The notes under the pieces were generated by a model. That model was not told where the DNA came from. It searched no databases and saw only the letters and a program-made list of their open reading frames with translations. Shown here in pieces: positions 1-5,353 of a stretch of 6,220 nt of DNA. A program made the position numbers and the translations under genes. The number at the start of each line of letters is the position of its first letter. The first letter of the stretch is position 1. The stretch is from CANLBN01 sp050633825. Lineage in GTDB: Bacteria > Pseudomonadota > Gammaproteobacteria > Pseudomonadales > Cellvibrionaceae. The stretch is taken from the NCBI GenBank assembly GCA_050633825.1, contig JBOEHG010000099.1, positions 1 through 6,220 on the forward strand. Reading direction: 5' to 3'.

Positions 1-67
1 CCGGTTTAGAGGTAACAGCTTCGCGCTGCGCATCGTTTAGTTCATTAAGAATTGAGGAAACATCCAT
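1..67 (-). CDS. uvrD: DNA helicase II UvrD, N-terminal fragment (cut by window edge)
   Basis: Only the first 22 codons lie in the window; the gene runs off the left edge. The translation begins MDVSSILNELNDAQREAVTS, matching the E. coli UvrD start (MDVSYLLDSLNDKQREAV) nearly residue for residue. It differs from the start of the related Rep helicase, which lacks the MDVS..L segment. In the family this stretch precedes the Walker A motif of a superfamily 1 3'-5' helicase that acts in nucleotide excision and mismatch repair. The ATG at 65-67 fits the family start, and I found no in-frame ATG or GTG upstream as far as about 127. The bases just before it are pyrimidine-rich on the coding strand, with no Shine-Dalgarno. 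The gene is divergent from hexR. A LexA-like box lies about 85 bases upstream, so SOS induction is expected. The identity rests on a short but distinctive peptide. Confidence 0.85.
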   Translation of the reverse strand, partial: MDVSSILNELNDAQREAVTSKP

Positions 68-150
68 AGAGAAAGAAGGGCCAGTGATAATGTTATAGTT
101 AATAGCTAGGGTGAAAATTTTACTCTGCCATTGCCTTTTCTTCTACTAAT

Positions 151-179
151 ACTGTAAATATATTCAGCACTTTAAACAA
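151..179 (-). promoter_or_regulatory. candidate uvrD promoter
   Basis: On the minus strand TTGTTT (179-174) is followed after exactly 17 bases by TACAGT (156-151), giving 3/6 and 4/6 matches to the sigma-70 -35 and -10 hexamers. The -10 hexamer lies mostly inside the LexA-like box, the arrangement expected of an SOS promoter. Initiation would fall near 144, giving a leader of roughly 75-80 bases. A TATATT (162-157) is a better -10 match but has no reasonable -35. Confidence 0.4.
152..167 (-). promoter_or_regulatory. LexA (SOS) box upstream of uvrD
   Basis: The plus strand reads CTGTAAATATATTCAG, preceded by TA. The LexA consensus is CTGT-N8-ACAG with an AT-rich alternating centre. Seven of the eight defined bases match; the only deviation is T for A at the first base of the second half. 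From memory, the E. coli uvrD box is also imperfect in one half. The box overlaps the candidate uvrD promoter, where a repressor would block RNA polymerase. Its meaning rests on pattern plus position upstream of a classical SOS gene. Confidence 0.65.
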
Positions 180-188
180 AATTGGCTC

Positions 189-211
189 TTTTTGTAGCTT
201 AACTACAAAAA
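189..211. promoter_or_regulatory. HexR-type operator (23-bp palindrome)
   Basis: Two perfect 9-base arms, TTTTTGTAG (189-197) and CTACAAAAA (203-211), flank a 5-base centre. The 17-base core at 192-208, TTGTAGCTTAACTACAA, resembles the HexR consensus described for gammaproteobacteria (tTGTAATwwwATTACAa). It lies between divergent uvrD and hexR, centred about 93 bases before the hexR ATG, so autoregulation of hexR is the simplest reading. Further single half-sites occur at 234-242 (GCTACAAAA) and 253-258 (ACTACA). The site also sits just upstream of the candidate uvrD -35. Binding is inferred from the palindrome and the adjacent gene. Confidence 0.7.
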
Positions 212-292
212 ATAGCTAAAAAATGCTTTAATGGCTACAAAATCGCCTTTTTACTACATACTTTTTTAATACATAATAGTAGAGTTAGCCTA

Positions 293-1129
293 ATGCATCT
301 CACCCAAACGATTTCCAGTAAGTTGCCCGCTTTGCGAAAATCAGAGCGCAAAGTCGCTGATTATGTATTAGAGCATTTATCCACAGTTATTCGTTTACGG
401 ATTACTGACCTTGCCAGTGAAGCGGAGGTGAGTGAGCCTACTGTCATTCGCTTTTGTCGGGCTATCGGTTGTAACGGCTTCCAAGACTTTAAGATGACCC
501 TAGCGCAGGAGCTGGCATCGAACCCGGGTTTTGGTCAAGTCCCGGTGACGGTTACTGACTCCACGACTGATTATTGCCATAAAGTCTTTGATGCTACCGC
601 TGATACCTTGAGAAAGGTCCGCGACCAAATTGATATCACCGTGATTACCCAAGCCGTCAATGCCCTGTCTATTGCCAAACGGGTGGAGTTTTTTGGTTTT
701 GGCGCTTCGGGTGCGGTGGCGGCTGATGCGCAACACAAGTTTTTCCGTTTACAATTAGCCACAGCGGCCCACAGTGATCACCATATTCAAAATATGTCGG
801 CCACCTCCATGCAGGAAGGCGATGTGGTTGTCGCGATTTCCCAAAGTGGTCGTACCTCTGCCCTTGTACATTCTTTGCGGCTCGTTCAAGAAGCCGGTGG
901 CACCGTGATTTCGATTGCGCCAAGTGGTACACCGGTTATTGAAGTGGCGGATATTCCTATTGAGGTTAATGTTGAAGAAGATACGGAAATTTATACACCG
1001 CTATCATCACGTATTGTCCATCTTGTAGTGGTTGATGTACTAGCGATTGGCGTCGCCCAGCGACGCGGCCCAGCATTGAAAGAGCATTTGTTAAAACTGA
1101 AACAGGGTTTAAAGAGTTTACGGGTGTAG
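293..1129 (+). CDS. hexR: HexR, RpiR-family regulator of central carbon metabolism
   Basis: This 278-residue cytoplasmic DNA-binding protein matches E. coli HexR (289 aa) along its length. Residues about 1-76 form the RpiR-type helix-turn-helix domain: KSERKVADYVLE at 16-27 and the recognition segment VSEPTVIRFCRAIGCNGF at 46-63. Residues about 125-255 form a SIS (sugar isomerase) domain with GFGASG (135-140) and the phosphosugar-binding SQSGRT (183-188). Near the C-terminus EDTEIYTPLSSR (229-240) and a QRRG motif (256-259) are also HexR-like. In known HexR proteins the SIS domain binds 2-keto-3-deoxy-6-phosphogluconate, which releases repression of zwf, edd/eda, pgl and glycolytic genes. None of those targets is adjacent here. 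The start at 293 gives the family N-terminus; a weak TAGAG lies 8 bases before it. A possible promoter (TTTACT 250-255, CATAAT 272-277) is unconvincing. The gene looks more GC-rich than the glm genes. Confidence 0.92.
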   Translation: MHLTQTISSKLPALRKSERKVADYVLEHLSTVIRLRITDLASEAEVSEPTVIRFCRAIGCNGFQDFKMTLAQELASNPGFGQVPVTVTDSTTDYCHKVFDATADTLRKVRDQIDITVITQAVNALSIAKRVEFFGFGASGAVAADAQHKFFRLQLATAAHSDHHIQNMSATSMQEGDVVVAISQSGRTSALVHSLRLVQEAGGTVISIAPSGTPVIEVADIPIEVNVEEDTEIYTPLSSRIVHLVVVDVLAIGVAQRRGPALKEHLLKLKQGLKSLRV

Positions 1130-1130
1130 G

Positions 1131-1418
1131 CTATTGGTGGTTTTTATGTAAAAACCAATCCACGACTAAACGCTCGCATACCTTCCAAGAAGAATAAAAA
1201 ATAACACTCATAAAAGTATTAAAAATAATTGTCAGTAGTTGTATTGCTGCGCCTTCTTGCAAAACTAAAAGGCCAAACTCTTTAATAACACTAATATTGG
1301 CTTGAAATAGAAAAAATAGATTTAACGAAAAATAACCAAAACCTAAAAAACTAATCGCCATAATGCATAAAGTAGAAAAAGGTGATCGAGCCAAATAAGA
1401 TGTTAGTTTTTCTCTCAT
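1131..1418 (-). CDS. small two-helix membrane protein, function unknown
   Basis: I do not recognise this 95-residue protein. It has two hydrophobic stretches, residues about 15-38 (rich in F, L, I and G) and about 50-76, joined by a short loop containing K46-E47. Basic residues at the N-terminus (R2, K4, R11) and after the second helix (K79, R83, H91, K92) predict a helical hairpin with both ends in the cytoplasm. No signal peptidase site or catalytic motif is evident; the Cys residues at 18 and 81 are not in a CxxC pair. The ATG at 1418 has AAAAGG on the minus strand (1433-1428) 9 bases upstream, a usable ribosome site. It begins 34 bases after the glmS stop on the same strand, so it may be the last gene of a glmU-glmS unit. 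Its stop lies one base from the hexR stop. Composition is clearly AT-rich. A short ORF carries some risk of being spurious, but the start signal, topology and tight fit favour a real gene. Confidence 0.6.
   Translation of the reverse strand: MREKLTSYLARSPFSTLCIMAISFLGFGYFSLNLFFLFQANISVIKEFGLLVLQEGAAIQLLTIIFNTFMSVIFYSSWKVCERLVVDWFLHKNHQ
1138..1157. repeat. short inverted repeat at the hexR / small-ORF convergence
   Basis: TGGTTTTTA and TAAAAACCA flank TG, giving a 20-base near-perfect palindrome. It starts 9 bases after the hexR stop and lies inside the last codons of the convergent small membrane protein gene. It could stall or end transcripts from either side in this crowded 3'-3' junction. 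The stem is AT-rich and no U-run follows the hairpin in either direction, so I do not call it an intrinsic terminator. Confidence 0.4.
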
Positions 1419-1452
1419 ATACCTATACCTTTTATCTATGCCTTTTCCAGCA

Positions 1453-3279
1453 CTACTCTACCGTGACTGATTTGGCTAAATTTCTGGGTTGGTCGACATC
1501 CGTCCCTTTTAATACAGCAACATGATAAGACAACAATTGTAAAGGTAGTGTAAATACGATGGCGGTTAAACCATAGGGAACCTGAGGTAGATTAATCACC
1601 TGAAACCCTTCTGTATTATTAAAGGCTGTTTCAGTATCGGCAAAGATAAAGAGTTGCCCTCCTCGCGCATGTACCTCTTCTAAGTTCGATTTTAGTTTAT
1701 CAATTAATTCATCTTTTGGAGCGACAGCAACAATGGGCATATCACTATCTACAAGTGCCAGAGGGCCGTGTTTTAATTCACCTGCTGGGTAGGCTTCGGC
1801 ATGAATATAGGAAATTTCTTTTAGTTTTAGAGCGCCTTCTAATGCAACCGGGTAATGAATACCTCTCCCTAAAAATAGTGCATGATTCTTTTCAACAAAC
1901 TGTTCACTGAGTTTTTCTATTGGTGTGTCTAGTTCTAATACTTTTTCACAAAGTGCCGGTAACTTATGAAGCGCGGCAACCATATCGGCTTCTTTTGTTT
2001 CACTTAAGCCATGTCGTCGGCCCAATACAATTGTCAGTAACTGTAAAGCCACTAGTTGAGTAGTAAAGGCTTTGGTTGATGCGACGCCAATTTCCGGGCC
2101 CGCTTCGGTCATTAAAGAAAGATCTGATTCTCGTACTAATGAACTGTTGGGTACGTTGCAAATAGTAAGAGAAGATAAATAACCCTCCTCTTTTGCTTTA
2201 CGCAAAGCAGCTAAAGTATCAGCTGTTTCACCTGACTGTGAAATAGTAATAAATAAACAGTTTTTTGGTACAACCACTTTGCGATAACGAAATTCACTAG
2301 CCACTTCGACTGAACACGCGAGGTTAGCCCAATTTTCCAGCCAGTATTTAGCAATTAAACCCGCGTGATAGCTGGTGCCACAAGCAATAATTTGTACATG
2401 TTCAATTTGATCAAAAATCTTTTTAGCATCGACACCAAAGCTATTTTCAAGTACGCGAGTTTTACTTAATCGACCTTGTAGTGTTTGTTGAATAACAGAG
2501 GGTTGTTCGTAAATTTCTTTCAACATAAAGTGGCGATACTCACCACGGCTGGCTGACTGATCATTACCGATCAGCTGTTCTTGTTTACGCTCAACAGGGT
2601 TATTATCACAGTCAAAAACCGAAATATTATCCGTCGTAATTTTAGCAATATCACCTTCTTCAAGATAAATAAAGCGATCGGTCACTTGCCGCAGTGCTAA
2701 CTGATCTGAGGCAATAAAATTTTCATCAATACCAACGCCAATGACCAAGGGACTACCCTCTCGGGTGACAACTATTTGTGAAGGCTCATTAGCATCTATT
2801 ACTGCTAGAGCATAGGCACCTTCACAAAGCTGGGTACTTTTTCGAACAGCGTCAAATAAACTTAAACCTTCTTTTACAAAGCTATGAACTAGATGAGCAA
2901 TAACTTCAGTATCAGTATCACTGGAAAAAGTGTAGTCTTTTTCTTTAAGTATCGTTTTTAATTCTTCGTGATTTTCAATAATACCATTGTGAACAAGGGC
3001 AATATTATTTGAGTAATGTGGATGTGCATTAGGTTGGGTTGGTTTTCCGTGAGTTGCCCAGCGCGTATGTGCAATACCGATATGGCCTTCCGCAGGTGTT
3101 TGTTCTAAACTGTTTTCAAGGTTACTTACCTTGCCTGCTTCTTTGCAAATAGCCAATTGATTATTATCAATAACGGCAACACCTGCCGAATCATAACCGC
3201 GGTATTCTAAACGGCGTAAGCCTTCTAATAAAATATTGGTTACATTACGTTGTGCAATAGCACCAACGATTCCACACAT
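1453..3279 (-). CDS. glmS: glutamine--fructose-6-phosphate aminotransferase GlmS
   Basis: GlmS converts fructose-6-phosphate and glutamine to glucosamine-6-phosphate, the committed step to UDP-GlcNAc, in the cytoplasm. The protein has 608 residues (E. coli 609) and appears intact. Residues 1-240 are the class II glutaminase domain, with nucleophile Cys2 after the initiator Met, HTRWATHG (71-78), NAHPH (84-88) and HNGIIENH (97-104). YRHFMLKEIYEQP (248-260) leads into two SIS domains: ACGTSYHAG (299-307), SQSGETADTLA (347-357) and STKAFTTQL (401-409) in the first, and LEGALKLKEISYIHAEAYPAGE (480-501, quoted ends only) in the second. Isomerase residues E488, H504 and K603 are present, and the C-terminus DQPRNLAKSVTVE is the family signature. 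The ATG at 3279 gives the required MCGI start; the preceding GGGA is a weak ribosome site. glmU lies 88 bases upstream. Between them is a strong inverted repeat; no glmS ribozyme-like leader is recognisable. Confidence 0.98.
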   Translation of the reverse strand: MCGIVGAIAQRNVTNILLEGLRRLEYRGYDSAGVAVIDNNQLAICKEAGKVSNLENSLEQTPAEGHIGIAHTRWATHGKPTQPNAHPHYSNNIALVHNGIIENHEELKTILKEKDYTFSSDTDTEVIAHLVHSFVKEGLSLFDAVRKSTQLCEGAYALAVIDANEPSQIVVTREGSPLVIGVGIDENFIASDQLALRQVTDRFIYLEEGDIAKITTDNISVFDCDNNPVERKQEQLIGNDQSASRGEYRHFMLKEIYEQPSVIQQTLQGRLSKTRVLENSFGVDAKKIFDQIEHVQIIACGTSYHAGLIAKYWLENWANLACSVEVASEFRYRKVVVPKNCLFITISQSGETADTLAALRKAKEEGYLSSLTICNVPNSSLVRESDLSLMTEAGPEIGVASTKAFTTQLVALQLLTIVLGRRHGLSETKEADMVAALHKLPALCEKVLELDTPIEKLSEQFVEKNHALFLGRGIHYPVALEGALKLKEISYIHAEAYPAGELKHGPLALVDSDMPIVAVAPKDELIDKLKSNLEEVHARGGQLFIFADTETAFNNTEGFQVINLPQVPYGLTAIVFTLPLQLLSYHVAVLKGTDVDQPRNLAKSVTVE

Positions 3280-3312
3280 AGTTTTTTCCCAGAGTTTTTA
3301 TTATGCTAACAA

Positions 3313-3366
3313 GAATAACTGGGGTCAGTGTCATGACTCTCATTATAACCCTGACCCCAGTTATTC
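3313..3366. repeat. 54-bp perfect inverted-repeat element (REP/REPIN-like) in the glmU-glmS spacer
   Basis: Two perfect 16-base arms, GAATAACTGGGGTCAG (3313-3328) and CTGACCCCAGTTATTC (3351-3366), flank a 22-base centre. One base separates the element from the glmU stop codon (3368-3370), and it ends about 34 bases before the glmS ATG. The centre holds the palindrome GTCATGAC (3330-3337) and, on the minus strand, TATAAT (3347-3342). A GC-rich GGGGTCAG/CTGACCCC core in paired inverted arms resembles the short palindromes that RAYT transposases spread as REPINs. In the glmU-glmS transcript it would fold into a long, stable hairpin. No U-run follows it, so it is not a standard terminator. The structure is certain; the mobile origin is inferred. 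Confidence 0.75.
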
Positions 3367-3367
3367 A

Positions 3368-4753
3368 TTATTTTTTCTTAACAGGACGCTGCCACTCTTT
3401 AAAGGTTTTTTGCGGTGAGCGCGTTAAAGATAAAGTGTCTTTTTCTATGTCTTTGTTAATCGTTGAGCCAGCGCCGATGGTTGCACCATCTTCTACTGTC
3501 ACCGGTGCAACCAAGGCTGTATTCGAGCCGACAAATACATTATCACCAATCGTTGTTTGGTGTTTATTAACACCGTCATAATTGCAGGTAATCGTACCTG
3601 CACCAACATTAACATCCTTACCCAACACAGCATCACCCACATAACTCAGGTGATTCACTTTGCTGCCTTTACCAATAATAGCTTTTTTGGTTTCAACAAA
3701 ATTACCTATTTTTGCATTATCAGCTAATTCTGTGCCCGGGCGTAAGCGTGCAAAGGGCCCTATAGTACAAGCCGTCGCAAGGCTGGCATCTTCAATAATA
3801 CTATTGGCATTGATTTGTGTGTCATTGCCAATGGTCGCGTTTTTAAAAATACAGTTAGGACCAATGGTGACATTATTCCCAATGCGGTTATCGCCCTCGA
3901 AAACACAATTAACATCGATAATAACATCCGTGCCGCAGCTCAATGTACCTCGACAATCGAAGCGATTGGGATCATACAATGTTACCCCATCTGTCATCAG
4001 CTGACTGGCTTGCTTGTATTGATAAATACGCTCAAGTTCTGCTTGTTGTTGGCGATTATTAATTCCCATCACTTCCCATTCGTGCTGTGGCTGTTCTGTT
4101 GCAATAAGTACACCTTCGGCAACAGCCATCGCAATAATGTCCGTTAAGTAATATTCTCCTTGAGCATTATCGTTGCTAAGAAGAGGCAGCCATTGTTGCA
4201 GTTGCTGGCTATTCACTGCCATGATTCCGGTATTAACTTCTTTAATTTCCAACTGCTCTTCTAAGGCATCTTTTTGTTCAACAATTGCTGTAACCGCATC
4301 ACTGTCATTACGGATAATACGTCCATACCCTGTTGAATCATCTAAAGTGACCGTCAACAAAGCTAAGGTATTATGATCGACCTGATCAATCAAACGGGTC
4401 AGAGTTTCTTGCTGTATAAGAGGAACATCGCCATAGAGAATTAATGATACTGAATCATTATTTAGATGGGGTAATACCTGCTTTACCGCATGCCCTGTCC
4501 CCAACTGTTCGGTTTGTTCGATAAAATTGATGGATTCACTGTTATCAAATGATGCCCTGACCTTATTCGCCACCTTGTCAGCACCATGACCAACAACAAT
4601 ATGAAAATTGTTTTTAGTCTTAGGCTCTAATTCTTGGGCAGCAGAAATAACATGTGTCAGCAAAGGCCTACCACCCACTGGGTGCAGCACTTTTGGTAAA
4701 TCAGACTTCATGCGAGTGCCTTTACCCGCGGCGAGAATAATAATATCGAGCAT
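3368..4753 (-). CDS. glmU: bifunctional UDP-GlcNAc pyrophosphorylase / glucosamine-1-phosphate acetyltransferase GlmU
   Basis: GlmU acetylates glucosamine-1-phosphate with acetyl-CoA and then couples the product to UTP, giving UDP-GlcNAc for peptidoglycan and lipopolysaccharide. The protein is 461 residues (E. coli 456). Residues 1-230 are the nucleotidyltransferase domain: LAAGKGTRM (7-15), K21, QLGTGHA (83-89), YGDVPL (107-112, with metal ligand D109), NTGI (174-177), EYYLTDI (200-206) and N232-N233. Residues about 256-450 form the left-handed beta-helix of hexapeptide repeats with the acetyltransferase site: R338 in FARLRPG, K356, H368 (the expected catalytic base) and Y371 in NHLSYVGDA, and NYDG (391-394). 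The tail RPVKKK matches E. coli. The ATG at 4753 puts two residues before the nucleotide-binding strand, a little shorter than E. coli. The bases upstream are pyrimidine- and U-rich with no Shine-Dalgarno. A terminator separates it from atpC, so it probably has its own promoter in 4754-4820. Confidence 0.98.
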   Translation of the reverse strand: MLDIIILAAGKGTRMKSDLPKVLHPVGGRPLLTHVISAAQELEPKTKNNFHIVVGHGADKVANKVRASFDNSESINFIEQTEQLGTGHAVKQVLPHLNNDSVSLILYGDVPLIQQETLTRLIDQVDHNTLALLTVTLDDSTGYGRIIRNDSDAVTAIVEQKDALEEQLEIKEVNTGIMAVNSQQLQQWLPLLSNDNAQGEYYLTDIIAMAVAEGVLIATEQPQHEWEVMGINNRQQQAELERIYQYKQASQLMTDGVTLYDPNRFDCRGTLSCGTDVIIDVNCVFEGDNRIGNNVTIGPNCIFKNATIGNDTQINANSIIEDASLATACTIGPFARLRPGTELADNAKIGNFVETKKAIIGKGSKVNHLSYVGDAVLGKDVNVGAGTITCNYDGVNKHQTTIGDNVFVGSNTALVAPVTVEDGATIGAGSTINKDIEKDTLSLTRSPQKTFKEWQRPVKKK

Positions 4754-4821
4754 AAAAATAGGTAACTAGGGTATCAGTGGATTTAGGGGAACGATATCAA
4801 ATTAAAGGGAGTATAAAAACT

Positions 4822-4849
4822 AAAAAGGGTAGCCTTTGCTACCCTTTTT
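4822..4849 (-). terminator. intrinsic terminator of the atp operon
   Basis: On the minus strand AAAAAGGGTAGC, a 4-base AAAG loop and GCTACCCTTTTT form a perfect 12-bp stem. The run continues as TTTTTAGTTTTT just downstream. It starts 22 bases after the atpC stop. The A-run on the other arm makes it potentially bidirectional, but no plus-strand gene reads into it. It implies that glmU is transcribed separately or by partial readthrough. Confidence 0.92.
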
Positions 4850-4871
4850 GTACGAATGTCTTTATTTAAGA

Positions 4872-5297
4872 CTATTTACCCATTTTTTTACGGATAGCTT
4901 GTAGTGTTCTTAGTTGAGCCGATGCTTCTGCTAGTTGAACCGCAGCAGCTGAGTAGTCGAACTCACCACTGCGATTAGCAAAGTTCTTCTCTGCATCTTC
5001 TTTGGCTTGTAAAGCTGCCGCTTCGTCCATATCTTCAGCACGCAAAGCAGTGTCCGCAAGCACGGTGACTTGGCTCGGCTGAACTTCAAGATAACCACTG
5101 GAAATGTAATACACCTCCTCTTCACCACCTTGTTTAATTACACGAATCGGGCCTGGCTTTAAGCCTGTCAGTAATGGCGCATGACCATAGGCAACACCTA
5201 TATCACCTTCACTACCCGCAGCAACGATCATTTCCACTAAACCGGAAAAAATCTGTTGTTCTGCACTAACTATATCGCAGTGAACTGTCATGGCCAT
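4872..5297 (-). CDS. atpC: F1 ATP synthase epsilon subunit AtpC
   Basis: The epsilon subunit belongs to the central stalk (with gamma) of F1 and can inhibit ATP hydrolysis through its C-terminal helices. The 141 residues (E. coli 139) start MAMTVHCDIVSAEQQIFSGL, close to the E. coli sequence. Residues about 1-87 form the beta-sandwich, with GSEGDIGVAYGHAPLLTGLKP at 28-48 apart by single changes, and LEVQPSQVTVLADTA at 70-84. Residues about 88-138 form the helical hairpin, which is Ala- and Glu-rich and ends in RTLQAIRKKMGK. The ATG at 5297 has a good AGGAG (5312-5308) 10 bases upstream. A second Met at residue 3 is possible, but the first matches the family. It lies 50 bases after atpD and is the last gene before the terminator, the standard end of an atp operon. 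Confidence 0.97.
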   Translation of the reverse strand: MAMTVHCDIVSAEQQIFSGLVEMIVAAGSEGDIGVAYGHAPLLTGLKPGPIRVIKQGGEEEVYYISSGYLEVQPSQVTVLADTALRAEDMDEAAALQAKEDAEKNFANRSGEFDYSAAAVQLAEASAQLRTLQAIRKKMGK

Positions 5298-5307
5298 ACT
5301 GTTCTCT

Positions 5308-5312
5308 CTCCT
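5308..5312 (-). promoter_or_regulatory. atpC ribosome binding site
   Basis: The minus strand reads AGAGGAGAG around this point. The AGGAG core lies 10 bases before the atpC ATG at 5297 and supports that start. It is the strongest Shine-Dalgarno in the window; uvrD and glmU have none that I can see. Confidence 0.75.
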
Positions 5313-5329
5313 CTAGGACTCTTTCAATC

Positions 5330-5353
5330 AAGTAAGTGTTTTAGCACTTACTT
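5330..5353 (-). other. stem-loop overlapping the atpD stop codon
   Basis: AAGTAAGTG (5330-5338) and CACTTACTT (5345-5353) are perfect 9-base complements around a 6-base loop. In the mRNA the hairpin includes the last atpD codon and its TAA stop (5350-5348) and ends 17 bases before the atpC AGGAG. A ribosome finishing atpD would melt it. It has no U-run and is not a terminator. A role in setting the atpD:atpC expression ratio, or as an mRNA stability or processing signal, is inference. Confidence 0.5.

Noticed and set aside
123..131. Three-codon upstream ORF (ATG GCA GAG, stop) in the uvrD leader
   Set aside because: The AAAAGG before it is only two bases from the ATG, and so short a frame is expected by chance.
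250..277. hexR promoter TTTACT-N16-CATAAT
   Set aside because: The hexamers are acceptable, but the transcript would start about nine bases before the ATG and the HexR palindrome would lie far upstream, so I do not list it as a feature.
500..932. Minus-strand open frames inside hexR
   Set aside because: They lie opposite a gene with full-length family similarity, overlap one another, and show no recognisable domains.
3280..3312. glmS ribozyme in the glmS leader
   Set aside because: The leader is far too short and lacks ribozyme-like structure; that ribozyme is known from Gram-positive lineages.
3236..3581. Plus-strand frames spanning the glmU-glmS spacer
   Set aside because: They run through the inverted repeat and into antisense coding sequence; their hydrophobic stretches come from T-rich DNA, not a conserved protein.
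3660..4376. Plus-strand open frames inside glmU
   Set aside because: They are antisense to conserved GlmU coding sequence and have no family features or ribosome sites.
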